From Flectonema sp. DT1601 (Eukaryota; Euglenozoa; Diplonemea; Diplonemida; Diplonemidae), in the NCBI GenBank assembly GCA_964019425.1, contig OZ025856.1:186001-250000 (forward strand): a stretch of 64,000 nucleotides of DNA, written 5' to 3'. Below the pieces are notes generated by a model that searched no databases, was not told where the DNA came from, and saw nothing but the letters and a program-made list of their open reading frames with translations. The position numbers and the translations under genes were made by a program. Below are positions 43,794 to 55,300 of this stretch, piece by piece. How positions within the stretch are numbered: position 1 is the first letter of the stretch; every line of letters starts with the position of its first letter.

Positions 43794-45867
43794 TATTGAT
43801 TAGTAGGTTGGGATTTGTGTGGAGTGTGTCTGTGGAATAAAATTAATAATAAAACATATTTTTCATACCAAATCAGAATTATTTTAGCGCAGTCTACGAC
43901 ATCACTTACCGTACAGTACAATATTTTACGAAGTCTGCGGGGGGTGAAACTTGTGAATTCTAAAAGACAAGATGATCAAATGGCTGTACTTACGTCAAGA
44001 ATCAACTGAGGCAACTTAAAGAAGATGAAGGCAAAAAATAAATATTTTTTTTTTTTAAAACAAAATAAAGAACAATACGCGTAAGTATATTGGGGGGGAA
44101 TCGTCCTCCAATTCTGGCTAAGTATTTTCTATCCATCACACCCTTTCTTATATGATGCCCTGCATTAAGGGTACTACTTTAGTCTATGCGGCCTGAGGCC
44201 TCCAGACCGCAATCCGTTCACTTCTCACATACTCAAAAAATCGATGTTTGGGGGTATACTAGACTCGGAAATCGATTTTTTGAGTATAAAATATGTGACA
44301 AGCTGTGGTCGGGTTGCGGTTTAGAGGCCACCAGATACCCACAAGTGGTACCCTACTTACTGCATCTTCATATATTCCTTTTTTTTTTTTTTTTTTTTTT
44401 TTTTTCCATTGTGATACTGTAGGAAGAAGTCAGTGTGTTTCCCTTAGTACGAGAAGTATACTACTTATTCATTAATGTCATTATTGGTGATGACAACAAC
44501 AACAGGCAGCGACTACGTAGTGTGTCCCAACCTGTTGTTTTGCAATCAGTTCTTTATAAACTAAAAAAGACCCCCTCTTGAAATTTTCTTTTAAGGGGTA
44601 CTGCAGCCAAGAAAATGATGAAATTATTTATTTATTTATTTATTTACGAAGCCTGTTATATCGCTACCAGCAACTGTGAGACTCTCACAGACGATAATTA
44701 AAATCAATTTAGGATACAGTGAACCTTAATAGCTGAAGAAGCTACTTTCCGCGCTTCGAAATTTAAAAATAAAAAAAAAAACAACAACAACAACAGAGGT
44801 TATAAAGCCACTTAATACGACAGTCGATAATAAAAAGTGAAAACTTGACGAAGTAAACCTTATTTATGGCATCCGAAAACAGAGGATACTAATCGCTCTT
44901 CCCCCTTTTTTTTTTTTTTTTTTTGTTATTATTTTTAAAACTTCTTCTTTCATTCTCACAACAAAAAAAAAAAAATTATATTTAAAAAAAAAAAAAAAAA
45001 CCAAAACCAAACCAGACACAAAATAAACACGAGACGAAATGTACCACCTTCTACTACTACTATTTTTTTTTTTTTTTTTCTCTTCCTTTTTTCCATTAAT
45101 TGGTTCGTTAAAGCGTTTTATTCGTTGCATTTCACAAAACAGGACAAAAGGACAATGAAATAAACATAACTAATCCGTTGCGGCCACTGAATCGAAAAAT
45201 TACGATATTAGCGTCTAGCATGACAAAAAGGACAGCCTGGTCCTCAAGCAGTAAAATAGTACGATATCCTTAAAGGAAAAAGAATTACAACTTACAGGCC
45301 GGGGACAACAGCTCTCCTGTGCCCGTTATTATCACAAGAGAAAACAGCAGTAAAAAAGACTGCAGTCGCGATATCAATTTATCTCATCTGAAAAATAAAA
45401 GCTAAGCGAGTTACCATCGATGGAGATACCCTCAGCAATTCCTGCTGAAGGGAGATAGCTTGTTTTTACTCTCTTCATTTTAAAAAAAAAAAAAAAAAAA
45501 AAATTAAATGCTGAAATGAAAATTAAGAGAACTAACCCACAGCTGTCAGCAGCAGTGTTGTACTGCTAGTGGCCACCTCTTTGTTGATGTCACCTTACCC
45601 ATAATACGTCCCTAACGTAGATTTTAAGAGAGAACTGTTATTATACGTATGTCAATCAATAAGGATTCCAATCAAATGTGGCTATCCTTTTTCTTGTAGA
45701 GAAAGGATTGCTGTAGTTGTAAGAAGCGCAGGAAAATAATAATAATAAGTCGGAGGCATTGATACAGTTAGACTCCTCTACATGGAATCAATATGTTTTG
45801 CTCAACAATAGTCAGCCGATATACTAACAGAATCCGTTAAAGTGATCCTTCATACAGCAATACGAAC
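43794..45867. other. 2-kb gene-poor region with a large imperfect hairpin
   Basis: Apart from the hairpin at 44166-44350 (separate entry), it has T runs (44380-44405, 44909-44924), A runs (44965-45000) and no ORF worth naming. Confidence 0.6.
44166..44350. repeat. Long imperfect inverted repeat (foldback/MITE-like)
   Basis: Inner arms TACTCAAAAAATCGAT and ATCGATTTTTTGAGTA are a perfect 16-nt inverted pair separated by ~22 nt. Further out, GGCCTCCAGACCGCAATCCG pairs with CGGGTTGCGGTTTAGAGGCC (three mismatches). Outside that, TTAAGGGTACTACTTT pairs loosely with AAGTGGTACCCTACTTA. The whole could fold as a ~180-nt hairpin. No target duplication was confirmed and no second copy is present. Confidence 0.7.
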
Positions 45868-46954
45868 TTAGTCAGCATCCATATCCGTATTTTCGGTGGC
45901 ACTGAGGTACTCTCGAGACTTCATTCGTTTTTGAGCTTTTTTGGCTTCTTTGTTGACCTTGCGATGCTGTTTTTTTTTTTTTTTTTTTAAAATGACGTCT
46001 GACTTTTGAAGAACAAAAACCCGATTCTCATACCTGCAAGGCCAGGAGCTCTTCTGGTGTAGGAGGTGCTGGAGGTGGAGGTTGAAGTAGTGTTGCGCAA
46101 TCAGCCGCCATGGGCAATAGATTCGCATAAGGAGAAGCTCCGATACTACTACGTTCTTTAACAAGATTAATCCATTGTTCTCTAGGGATGTCTTCACTAC
46201 CGAGTTCTACTTTGTACTCCATTGACATACCGAAGTCCCAATACTTAAACCCGCACTGTTTTAACATCGTTCCCAAGCAGAGTAATTGTAATCTCCCTGT
46301 CCCAGAGGCATTTGAGCCTCCAGAAAAAGACGCATAAATATCAGCGACACAAGTCCCAAACTCGAATGCCACGAGTTCGTTTGTTTGCCTGCTCCAGACC
46401 TCAACACTTAAGAATTTCGTATTAAATCTATCAGGGTTATTAGCCAGATATAAGAATGCCCGACGTATCGGAGCACATAACCAATTCTCACCGTGTTGCC
46501 GATGAAGCTGTGACAAGATAAGAGCAAAATTCGTATTTATTGATATGCGATATTTTTTTGCTCGTTTGCGATCTGATTTGTGTATTGGAGGTGACCACGT
46601 TGAGAGATTCAAAACATTTCTATTGAGGTGAAGCTTCAACGCGAAGAAAGAAATCGAAACGTCCTCCTCCGCCGGTAATATAGCCATAGGAAATATTCCA
46701 AGTGAGCAACACTCATCGATTAGGACGGGATCGAATACAGTTGTCCAACCAAACTCACCTTCATGCATACTATTAACAAACTTTAGTAATATGGCTGCGA
46801 AATCTGCTCGAGTGCAGCCCTCTCTAAATGGAACATATAAAAAGCCCATCTCCTTTCCCATGTATCTCAGAAAGTCAATCAAATATACCTGATCTCTGAT
46901 TTGAATTCTTCGTACCGCTTGTACTCTCGTTTTACCATTGTCCGGCAATGACAT
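45868..46954 (-). CDS. Leucyl/phenylalanyl-tRNA-protein transferase (Aat) homologue
   Basis: Exons 46034-46954 and 45868-45966 give 339 residues; the intron is 45967-46033 (67 nt, GTATGA...AAAAACAG). The core matches the bacterial Aat family: FALKLHLNRNVLNLSTWSPP, FALILSQLHRQHGENWLCAP, IRRAFLYLANNP, LSVEVWSRQTNELVAFEFGT, then SFSGGSNASGTGRLQLLCLG and MLKQCGFKYWDFGMSMEYKV. The bacterial enzyme moves Leu or Phe from tRNA to N-terminal Arg/Lys, making substrates for ClpS/ClpAP; its role in a eukaryote is not established. The tail has a Pro run and a basic end in exon 2 (RKVNKEAKKAQKRMK) not typical of bacteria. The intron and a trans-splice-like acceptor (TTATTTTTATTCGTAG) show it is a resident nuclear gene. 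Confidence 0.9.
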
Positions 46955-47196
46955 CACACAGCGGCTACGCTCACGACGGGCTCACTGAGACCCGTCGCCT
47001 TGTATGATGGACCTACGAATAAAAATAAACAGTGAGCTTTCACTTGTAAAAAATAAAACACGTAATTCCAAACAGAGAGCCTGATAGATTGGTTAGCAGC
47101 TGAGCTCTGAGACGCCAAAAAAGTTTTTTTTTTCCTCTTTCTTTCTTTCTTTTTCCACTTTTGTTTTTATTATTAAAATTGTTAAATTCATTTTCC

Positions 47197-47229
<33 letters not shown>

Positions 47230-47383
47230 AGTTTTGCTTGCGCCTTTGGAGATCAAAACAATCTCCTACAATTTAAGCAACAATTCACCATCATCCAGCT
47301 ACGGATTTGTCCTGACTACGCAATGCAGTAAGCATGATTTCCCGACGAGGGGGGTGTTACTAAACCACCAGAAATTATAATAA
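46955..47383. other. Intergenic, nothing recognised
   Basis: Contains the Aat acceptor region (TAG 47013-47015) and a long T run (47200-47228). No gene. Confidence 0.6.
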
Positions 47384-48549
47384 TTAATTCTGCTTGGCAT
47401 GCTGCTGCTGATATGGAACGAACGCCTTTGCTACCAACAGCGGGAACAAGAAAGAGGCATCACCGTATATTTTAACAGGGCGGGTACCTGGTCGGATCTT
47501 ACCCCAGGAAACTGCTTCGTCAGGGCGGGCGCCGGCGTCAGAACCGTCGAACTCTTGTCCTGTTCCAATGAAAATAGAATGGTTAGCACCGTTACGCATT
47601 AGGTTTGCGTTGCAAATATGATGCTTTACAACACCGCCACCAAGGATAAGCATACCCGTGTACTTTGATTTAGTTGCTTCACAATTTACGTTCTTAACGT
47701 CATCAATAAGGTCTACTCGTAGGGTTGGTTTCTTGTTTGTAATTTGCTGTTCATTTAAAACGTGAATAGCATCACCAACCCATCCATCAACGATACTTGG
47801 ACAATAGACAGGAATTCCATTCTTAGCACACCAGTATAAAACACTTGTCTCGTCTAAAGACCTTCCCAACGCTGCAGTGAGTTCTGATGGAGTCCACACG
47901 TCTTTTTCAGTAAGACATTTCTCAAATACTGATTGAGCGTGTTTCATAACTATTTCTCTCGCATCAGGTGCTACTTCGATGTTGCCTTGCCGTGCGTTTC
48001 CACCGGTGCTCTGGTTGTAAGAACCGATGGTAACCTTTTCCGGTGCGAGGGATCTAATCATATCGGAATCAACACCCCCACCTGGAGTTACGACTACCTG
48101 AATAAGAGAATTCTTCGCCAAATACTTAACAGATTCTCGGACTCCACCCAACAACAATGTCGAGGTAAGTCCTAAAAACACCTTTGCTTTAGTCTTTGCA
48201 GCCTCTTCGTCAGTGATGCTGCCATTCGCACGTGCAGTGTTTAATAATATTTGATCATCAGAAAGCCTCCATTTCAACATCGCTTCGACTTCTGCGATGG
48301 CGATTCCAAAATTAGTAGCCTGGTAACCTGTCGTGTGATATCCATCAAGTACATCCCCTAGATCCTTTCCTCTTACTGATGGACCGTTGACTTCAATTCT
48401 GTTTTTTTTTTTTTTTTTCCATTTCACAAGTTTAATTGAAGTATCGTTACACTTAAAAACAGTTCATACGCATCTTTTGGTAATTCGTTGGACGGTACAA
48501 GGACGGCCTCCACGGCACCTGACATGTCTCCCGCATCCTGCGACGACAT
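47384..48549 (-). CDS. DHS: Deoxyhypusine synthase
   Basis: Exons 48470-48549 and 47384-48398 give 364 residues, a normal length; the intron is 48399-48469 (71 nt, GTATGA...AAAAACAG). The enzyme uses spermidine and NAD to make deoxyhypusine on eIF5A. Visible are VRGKDLGDVLDGYHTTGYQA near the N-terminus, TSTLLLGGVRESVKYL, VVVTPGGGVDSDMI, GIPVYCPSIVDGWVGDAI and the catalytic-lysine motif LILGGGVVKHHICNANLMRN, then TGQEFDGSDAGARPDEAVSW(G)KI. All key motifs are intact. The short first exon restores the expected N-terminus (VEAVLVPSNELPKD). Acceptor (TTTCTCGTTATCACAG, CAG 48564-48566) 14 nt before the ATG. Confidence 0.96.
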
Positions 48550-48878
48550 GATGTATTATATTACTGTGATAACGAGAAAGTCAAAAAAAAAAAGGAATAA
48601 AAAACAGCAACTAACCATGAGCATTTTGGTACGAGTTCCATGAGATAAACGGGGCTTATTTGATATCTTCACGGCTGAATGAATCGGTACGAACATATTT
48701 TGTGTAACAGAATTTCCTGTTTTAAAGATTCAAGGTAATGTACCAAATTTAAAAAAAAAAAAACCGATCACTGATTTCAAGAAAATCAAAGAACAGGGAG
48801 GCAAGACTAATATAACCTCGTTGGTGTTGCTTAGTTTAGTTTGGTTTAGTTTAGTTGCTAGTCTTATTTTTTTGTTAA

Positions 48879-48915
<37 letters not shown>

Positions 48916-48926
48916 AATAATAAAAA

Positions 48927-48982
<56 letters not shown>

Positions 48983-51950
48983 CAGCTTCAACTGCTAAGC
49001 GTACCAAGTGACGATAAATAGGAACATGGAAACGTTTAGCGAATATTATTACTACAACGCAGTAGAGGAAAAAAATAAAATTTAAAAAAAAAAAAATAAA
49101 AATAAAAAAAAACCTGATGCAGCAGTGCAGCCAAGTCATAGTAAAGATAGTGTGAGCATGAGAATGAGAAAATAAAGAAGTCCATTATAATATTATATTG
49201 TGCAATTGACAGTATACTATGGAGCGATCGGGTAAACTCCATAGAACTACGAAGCAGCAGAAACGTAAATGGACCCAATCTTGTTAAAACTATCATGATA
49301 TAGCTATATGTAAAGCACACAGATCGAGAGGAGAGGAAAACGAACATAAAAAAAAAAAAGAAAAAGAAAAAAAAAGCCACAACAACTTTCCGAGAAATAG
49401 GCAATGAAACATGCCAACCATTAGCTCTTAACGTAACATTGAAAGAAGATTTTCTTTATTTTTCAAAAAGAATTGGCTTGATCTTCAACTATACAGAAAA
49501 TAATGATACAACACTGTGATTTTTGTTTGTGCACGAAACCGTGAACCGACTTAAACTGATAAAGCTAAAGGAGGTTTACGTGTGCTGCCAACATTCTTTT
49601 TTCGTTCTTACAATACTTGTTAAGTGCAAAAAAAAAAAAACTCGCAATAATTTTCCTAAAGTGTACTTATGACTTTTGATACTTTTCCACAAACACGAAA
49701 ATATAACCAATATACAATTTATTTATTTATCTTTTATTTACGAAAGCCTGAGTAACCAAGAAAAAAGAAAATCAGAAAAGGCTCACAGGGTACCAGTTAG
49801 ATCGTTACCAGTCACCTTGAGACATCGTCGATCAAAAAACTCACGTGTCAGATTTTAATTTGTAACAAAAAAAAATAGATTCGATCTTGAGTTGGATGCA
49901 TTTTTCCTTTTTTTTTTTTTTTTTTTTTTTTTTTGGATAAAAATCTAAGATAGCTAAGATGCCTGCAACCAAAGATCACAGATGATTGTGTCTGAACTTG
50001 ACAAATAATAGTAGTGGTTAAGTAAAGAAAAAGAAGAAAAAGAAAGAAAACAATAATAATAATAAAGTTTATTGTCACACCGCGAACAACAAACTAATAA
50101 TTTTGTTTTTCCATCGCGGGTGTGTGCTGGCTATTGAAATTTCAAAAGTGGAGTTGAGAGATTTAGACTTTTTTTTTTTTTCAACATCGTCAAACCATTC
50201 CGAATGACGAGAAATTTTTTGAACGGTGGAAGGCTCGAGCAAGGCAAATTCCATTATTTTTTATTTTTTTTCAATGAGTTCGCTATATTTACAATGAAAA
50301 CACACAATTAAAAAAAAACAATGTTTGCTGCGACTGGCAATGTGATTTTACAAGCACAGAGTGCGAGTAGAAATTAAAACTTGGTTCCAGTCGTGAAAAA
50401 AGATGCAAAACACCGTATTCTACTACAGGACATAATATAGCGAGTCATCAGTAACCGTCCGATATGCTTACCTTTGAGGCTGCGTATTAAAACAACCGAG
50501 AAACAGATTTTTTTTTTTTTTTTTTTTTTTTCCAACCGTTCCACAAGGACTGATAAAAGCTTTTTTTTTTTCAATCAAAAATAATAATAACAACAAATAA
50601 TTTTCTTAAACCGGGATATAAAGGAAAAAACTAACAACGAAAACGAATAATCGCAAGCCAATGCAAGCAGTATTCCAATTGAACTATCAATTTGGTACAC
50701 AAATAAATAAATTCGTCAAACGAGAGCATAAAATAGACACCAGCAGTTACTACTGAAAAAGGATGGTTTGTTTAAGTGCAACAATGGTTGCTACCTCCCC
50801 GACAGCCTGTTCTATAAGGTGGCTATTTAGTATTAACAGTTACTGCTGGTAACTCACAGTAACAGAGGACCCAATCCGTAGCCATATCCGAAAATTTCGC
50901 ATGGATTGTTGAAGCGGCATCGACTGAAAAAATAATGAATACCAATCTCCAGCTAAAGATCCTGTTGTGTTGAACAGGGATTTATTTAATTTCACACTTC
51001 ACATAAAAAACTGCGGGGGAGAGTAATTTGATACTGCATTTTTAAGCAAAAGAGGAGGGGAGAGAAAAAAAAAAAGTTTAAACTTACTTTTCGCATGCAA
51101 AATAATAAAAGTAAAAGTAAAAATGAAAATAATAGATTTGAAAAGAAACACGTTGCTGTGATACGAAATCACTTTTTCAAACACCAAGGTCGATATTTGA
51201 AATGTTTCCTCTTAACTTTTGATGAAAAATTGATGATCCCATTAGTCTAATAAAAATAGCAAAAAAAGAAGAAAAAAAAAAAATGAAATGAAAAACAGAG
51301 ATGAATCTCAACAATTCATTTCGTATCGTTTTCCCCCCAGTAAAACTTCTTTAATTAAATTATTGTTACTAAAAACAGAACATCAAAATATTATAAAAAA
51401 AAAAACTACATTATGCTATCATAAAAACGCTACGTTAGTTAGCTGCAGAGCCCAAAACTGATGAGGACCCAATCGCATAGATAGTTTGTATAGCTTTGGT
51501 TAGAAGAATCAGCTGTCCACCTTGCAGAGATTCTAACTAACGAGGTTGGGGGGACTTGGATAAATAAATCAAGGTTAACAAGGGGGGGGAAAAAAAAAAA
51601 AAAAAAAATGGGAGGATATAACAGTAATTACGTGTGTCAGAACGCCATACCGCAAACCCAAAACAAGGTCGTTCACCCAAGCATCATTTGTGTCAAAAAA
51701 AGGGGTCTAAATGAATAACTACAAAAATTAAGGTAACAATAAGTACTTTAGACCGGTCGCAGGGATCTTAGAATCGAAAGGAAGCTCAGATGAGAACACA
51801 TCATCGGGTGAAGTATAGCGAAACCCAAGCAATCACTGTCTTACAATTACTGTACCTCCTGTTACTTTTAACAAAACAGGAGGTATCAAAGTACGAACTC
51901 AAACAAGGAATAGTAGACTTATGGAAGTAGACTTTCGGAAACAAAATAGT
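48550..51950. other. 3.4-kb gene-poor region
   Basis: Holds an A run (48881-48913), an (ATA)n microsatellite (~48925-48980), T run 49912-49934, T run 50511-50531, repeat copies at 49541-49634 and 50840-50886, and a G-A homopolymer block near 51582-51609. No credible ORF or RNA gene. Confidence 0.6.
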
Positions 51951-51953
51951 TAG

Positions 51954-52160
51954 TTAGCAAGTCCATCAGACCACCGAGTATCGGTTAGGTAGACACTCAA
52001 AGAGTACCGGGTGGCTCTTCTGAGGGTCCCCAATACTGCGGCAGTAGGAAGAACCTAATCCCGGGGGATTATTTTGTTAGTATCAGCACAGGGCATACTA
52101 GATCAGGAGACCTAGAAACACTTTGCTTCCACCTTGTCCGGTATACTAGCAGGAAACCAC
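51954..52160 (-). repeat. ~200-bp interspersed repeat, copy 1 (probable LINE 3' end)
   Basis: Shares with 62568-62770 the plus-strand blocks CACCGAGTA, GGTAGACACTCAAA, CCAATACTGCGG, GAACCTAATCC, GGATTATT, ACACAGGGCA-like, and GCTTCCACC..GTCCGGT.TACTAGC. Copies are ~75-80% alike by eye. On the coding strand both end near GCTAACTA. Confidence 0.75.
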
Positions 52161-52176
52161 GCAATTAAGTAAACAA

Positions 52177-52212
<36 letters not shown>

Positions 52213-52338
52213 AGTTCTAATCTGAAACACTAAATAAACTTGATATTATGATGAAAAAATAAAACAAAATAAAATAATATAAGATAACATAAAATAAAAT
52301 AGATGAATTTAATAACTCAGTAAACACAGTTGATGATT

Positions 52339-55300
52339 TCAGGGATTAATTTTGAATAGTATATCTATGTAACTCCGAGTCGGAGGACCTCGCACCTTGT
52401 AGTCGAACCACTTCCGTTCTATCCGCTCATAGTTGGCGTAGTGGATCTTATTGAGCAGATCAGTAAATTGAGTCTTTTCTATACCATTATAGCAGAAAAG
52501 CTCAACTGTCCACAGAAAATTGTGTATTTCCTCGATCACCGTGTGATTGTAGGCATTATCGATGGCTTGTAAGACTTCGAGCTTATCTCGAGAAGTGAGT
52601 TTCGGAAGGTTAGAGAATTTAACAAGATGCCTCAATAACCACTGTCTCGGCAGGGCCGCACGCAGCGGAAAGCTCTGCAGGTAGCTCTCCAGGTCCTTCA
52701 GCATTGCAGCTAGTTTCGGCTGATTCTCTGTGGCAAAGAACGTATGGTGGTGTTGTCCGTCATTTGTCGGGTCATCGCATTGCGGGATGTCCGGGAAGAA
52801 TTGCTGCACTATGATCCTCGCGCCATTACATCTCGAGAGAAGGTGATGTGCGTCTGTGTCGGTGTGATTACAGAATCGACAGTCAGTAAGACCCAAGGCA
52901 GGGAGCTTTACCAGTTCGTGATGACCCGTTCTCACTCGGGCTATAATAATCTCGTCACTTCTTAAAAGGTCCTGATGGAACTTCTGTACCCTACCAGACG
53001 ATGTTGCCAAGTTGTGGACGTGTCGCGTATCTCGGGAGCGAAGCCATGCTTTTCTGACTTGGTTCACAATTGAACATTGAGCCATTCGGTAGTCAAAGGG
53101 AACCTCCGTGAGCGGTATCTCAGATGACGCAGCTTTGGAAGCCAGGCTATCAGCTAACTCATTTCCAATAACACCACAATGAGAAGGTACAAACTGCATC
53201 GTAAACGGGCGATTCAGGGTGGAAATCTGGCTGAGAATCTCGTGGTTGGTGCGCGAATGCTGGCAGAGGTACCCCTTGGCCAAGCTACTCAGCGATGACT
53301 GGCTGTCGGATATGATGTGTATCCTGCCGTTCGGTAGTTGTGGCGAATTATCGCGGACGATATCCAGAGCCGAGATCAAAGCCCTCTGTTCTGCGTTGTA
53401 AATCATCAGAGAGGGGTTATAGCGCTGTAGCTTCGTGTAACATTTATTTCGGAAAACCAAGACCGCAGCATTCCCACAGTGGTAACACCCATCTTTGTCC
53501 TCAAAGTAAGAAGCATCTGTATAAACACGTGCAATCGCAGGTGGCAAGGATTCGATTGATGCAAGGGCATAATTTAGGTTGTGCTCTGTGTCTGGTGACT
53601 TACGAAAGTCCCTTGAAGGCAGAACCGTGACGTTTGGAGGAGGTTCCCAAGGAGCCTGATGGTGAGGCAGGTAGAATCTGGACTTGACACTGGGCGTCGG
53701 GAAGCATTTCGAGAAGTGGGTTGCTGAGGATTCCCAACGTCCTTCCTCCCCCTCTCCATTGAAAAGACTCCAGGTCGGAGCATTCTCTGCGTATCGTTGG
53801 TAACGTTCGTAGATGAGAGCCATGGATTTAGCCAGGTGTTGTTTGAATGGTAGGATGTCGGATTCTACTGAAACAGCTTGGACCGAAGCTGATGAAGAGC
53901 AACCAGTTAGCTTAAGCATGAGCTTCCTGTGTATGGTTTCTACGCGTTTCCATGAGTCTCGGCGGAGATAGGGTGCATATGCTGCAAGTCCGTGGTAAGC
54001 TCTCGCTAGTACAAGGCCGTTAACAAGTTGCCTTAGCACTTCAGTTTTAATTTCGAAAGATGAGATCATCTTCAAGAGACCAATTCCCCGTTTCATAGTG
54101 CTAGTCACCTTATTCAGCTGGGGTTCGAATGTCAGTCTATCGTCAATCAGCACACCCAGGTAGCGAGCATGTTCAACACGGCGAATAGGTATTGCTGTAA
54201 AAATGTCAAGCTTCTTCTTGCCAACCCTGCTGCGAAAATCGGTTCGAGTTGATACGTCTCTCCCATTCACTGTCAAGGGAAAGACGGGACCACTTTCCAA
54301 ATTTAACTGAGCGCCAGGACCTTCGTCTAATTTGTCCAACAAGAGCGACGGTTGGGAGAAGGATTCTAGTCTTTTCGTTGATGGTAGGTACAGCCTAGGG
54401 AATCTACAGAGACCCTTGCCGGAGTCAAATCGAGTGCCGATCGCCAGGAATTCGGTCTTGGCCTGCGACAAACTCATGTTCGAGTCAGAGAGCCAGCTTT
54501 CTACCTGTCCAATCGCTTCATTGGCCTTGGTTTCAAGGTCTCCAATCTTATTGCTGCTCACAAATACTGAGAGGTCATCAGCGTAGAGCAGTTTAATGTC
54601 TGCTTTCGTGACAGACTGCGGGAGTGTGTCGACGTACAGCCTGAAAAGGAGAGGTCCCAGAATACTACCCTGCGGTACCCCCTTATTACAACCAATATCC
54701 TTCGAGTATGTTTTTCCATAAAGAAGCCGCGCTGAACGGTTCGAAAGGAAGTCCACTAACCATCGTACATATGGTTTGGGCAACAGCGGGATAAGTCTTT
54801 CTACTAATATACGATGGCTTACGTTGTCGAAAGCTCCGGAGATATCAAAGAAGAGTAATACGCCACATTTTTCGAAGTCTTGTCTGGTTTCCGACGCAGC
54901 GTTAGCCAAGATCGCAATATTTTCATCCGTAGTTCTGCCAGGAACAAAGCCTGACTGATTGGGGTCTAAGCTCCCCTCCAATAGGTGTTCCAATCGGCGA
55001 AGGATAAGAGCTTCAATGAATTTTGCAACAATAGAAGTCATTGAAATAGGGCGGTACGAAGAAGGTTCTGAGGGGTCTTTTCCATTGCCTTTGAGAAAAG
55101 GAATGACGTTTGCCTTTTTGAAACACTCGGGGAGGATACCTCGTCTTAGAGACCAGTTGGCTATACGAAGGAGTACCAAAATCATTTGCGGTCCCAGATG
55201 TAGAAGCATGTTATTCGAGATGGAGTCCGGTCCTGCACTGTTTGTTCTCTTGAGGGAACTGAACACAGCCCGGGCTTCTTCCTGCGAGAAAGGACTACAC

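Noticed and set aside
49036-49404. Hydrophobic Phe/Ile-rich minus-strand ORF
   Set aside because: Composed of homopolymer and ATT-repeat translation; no start context or domain.
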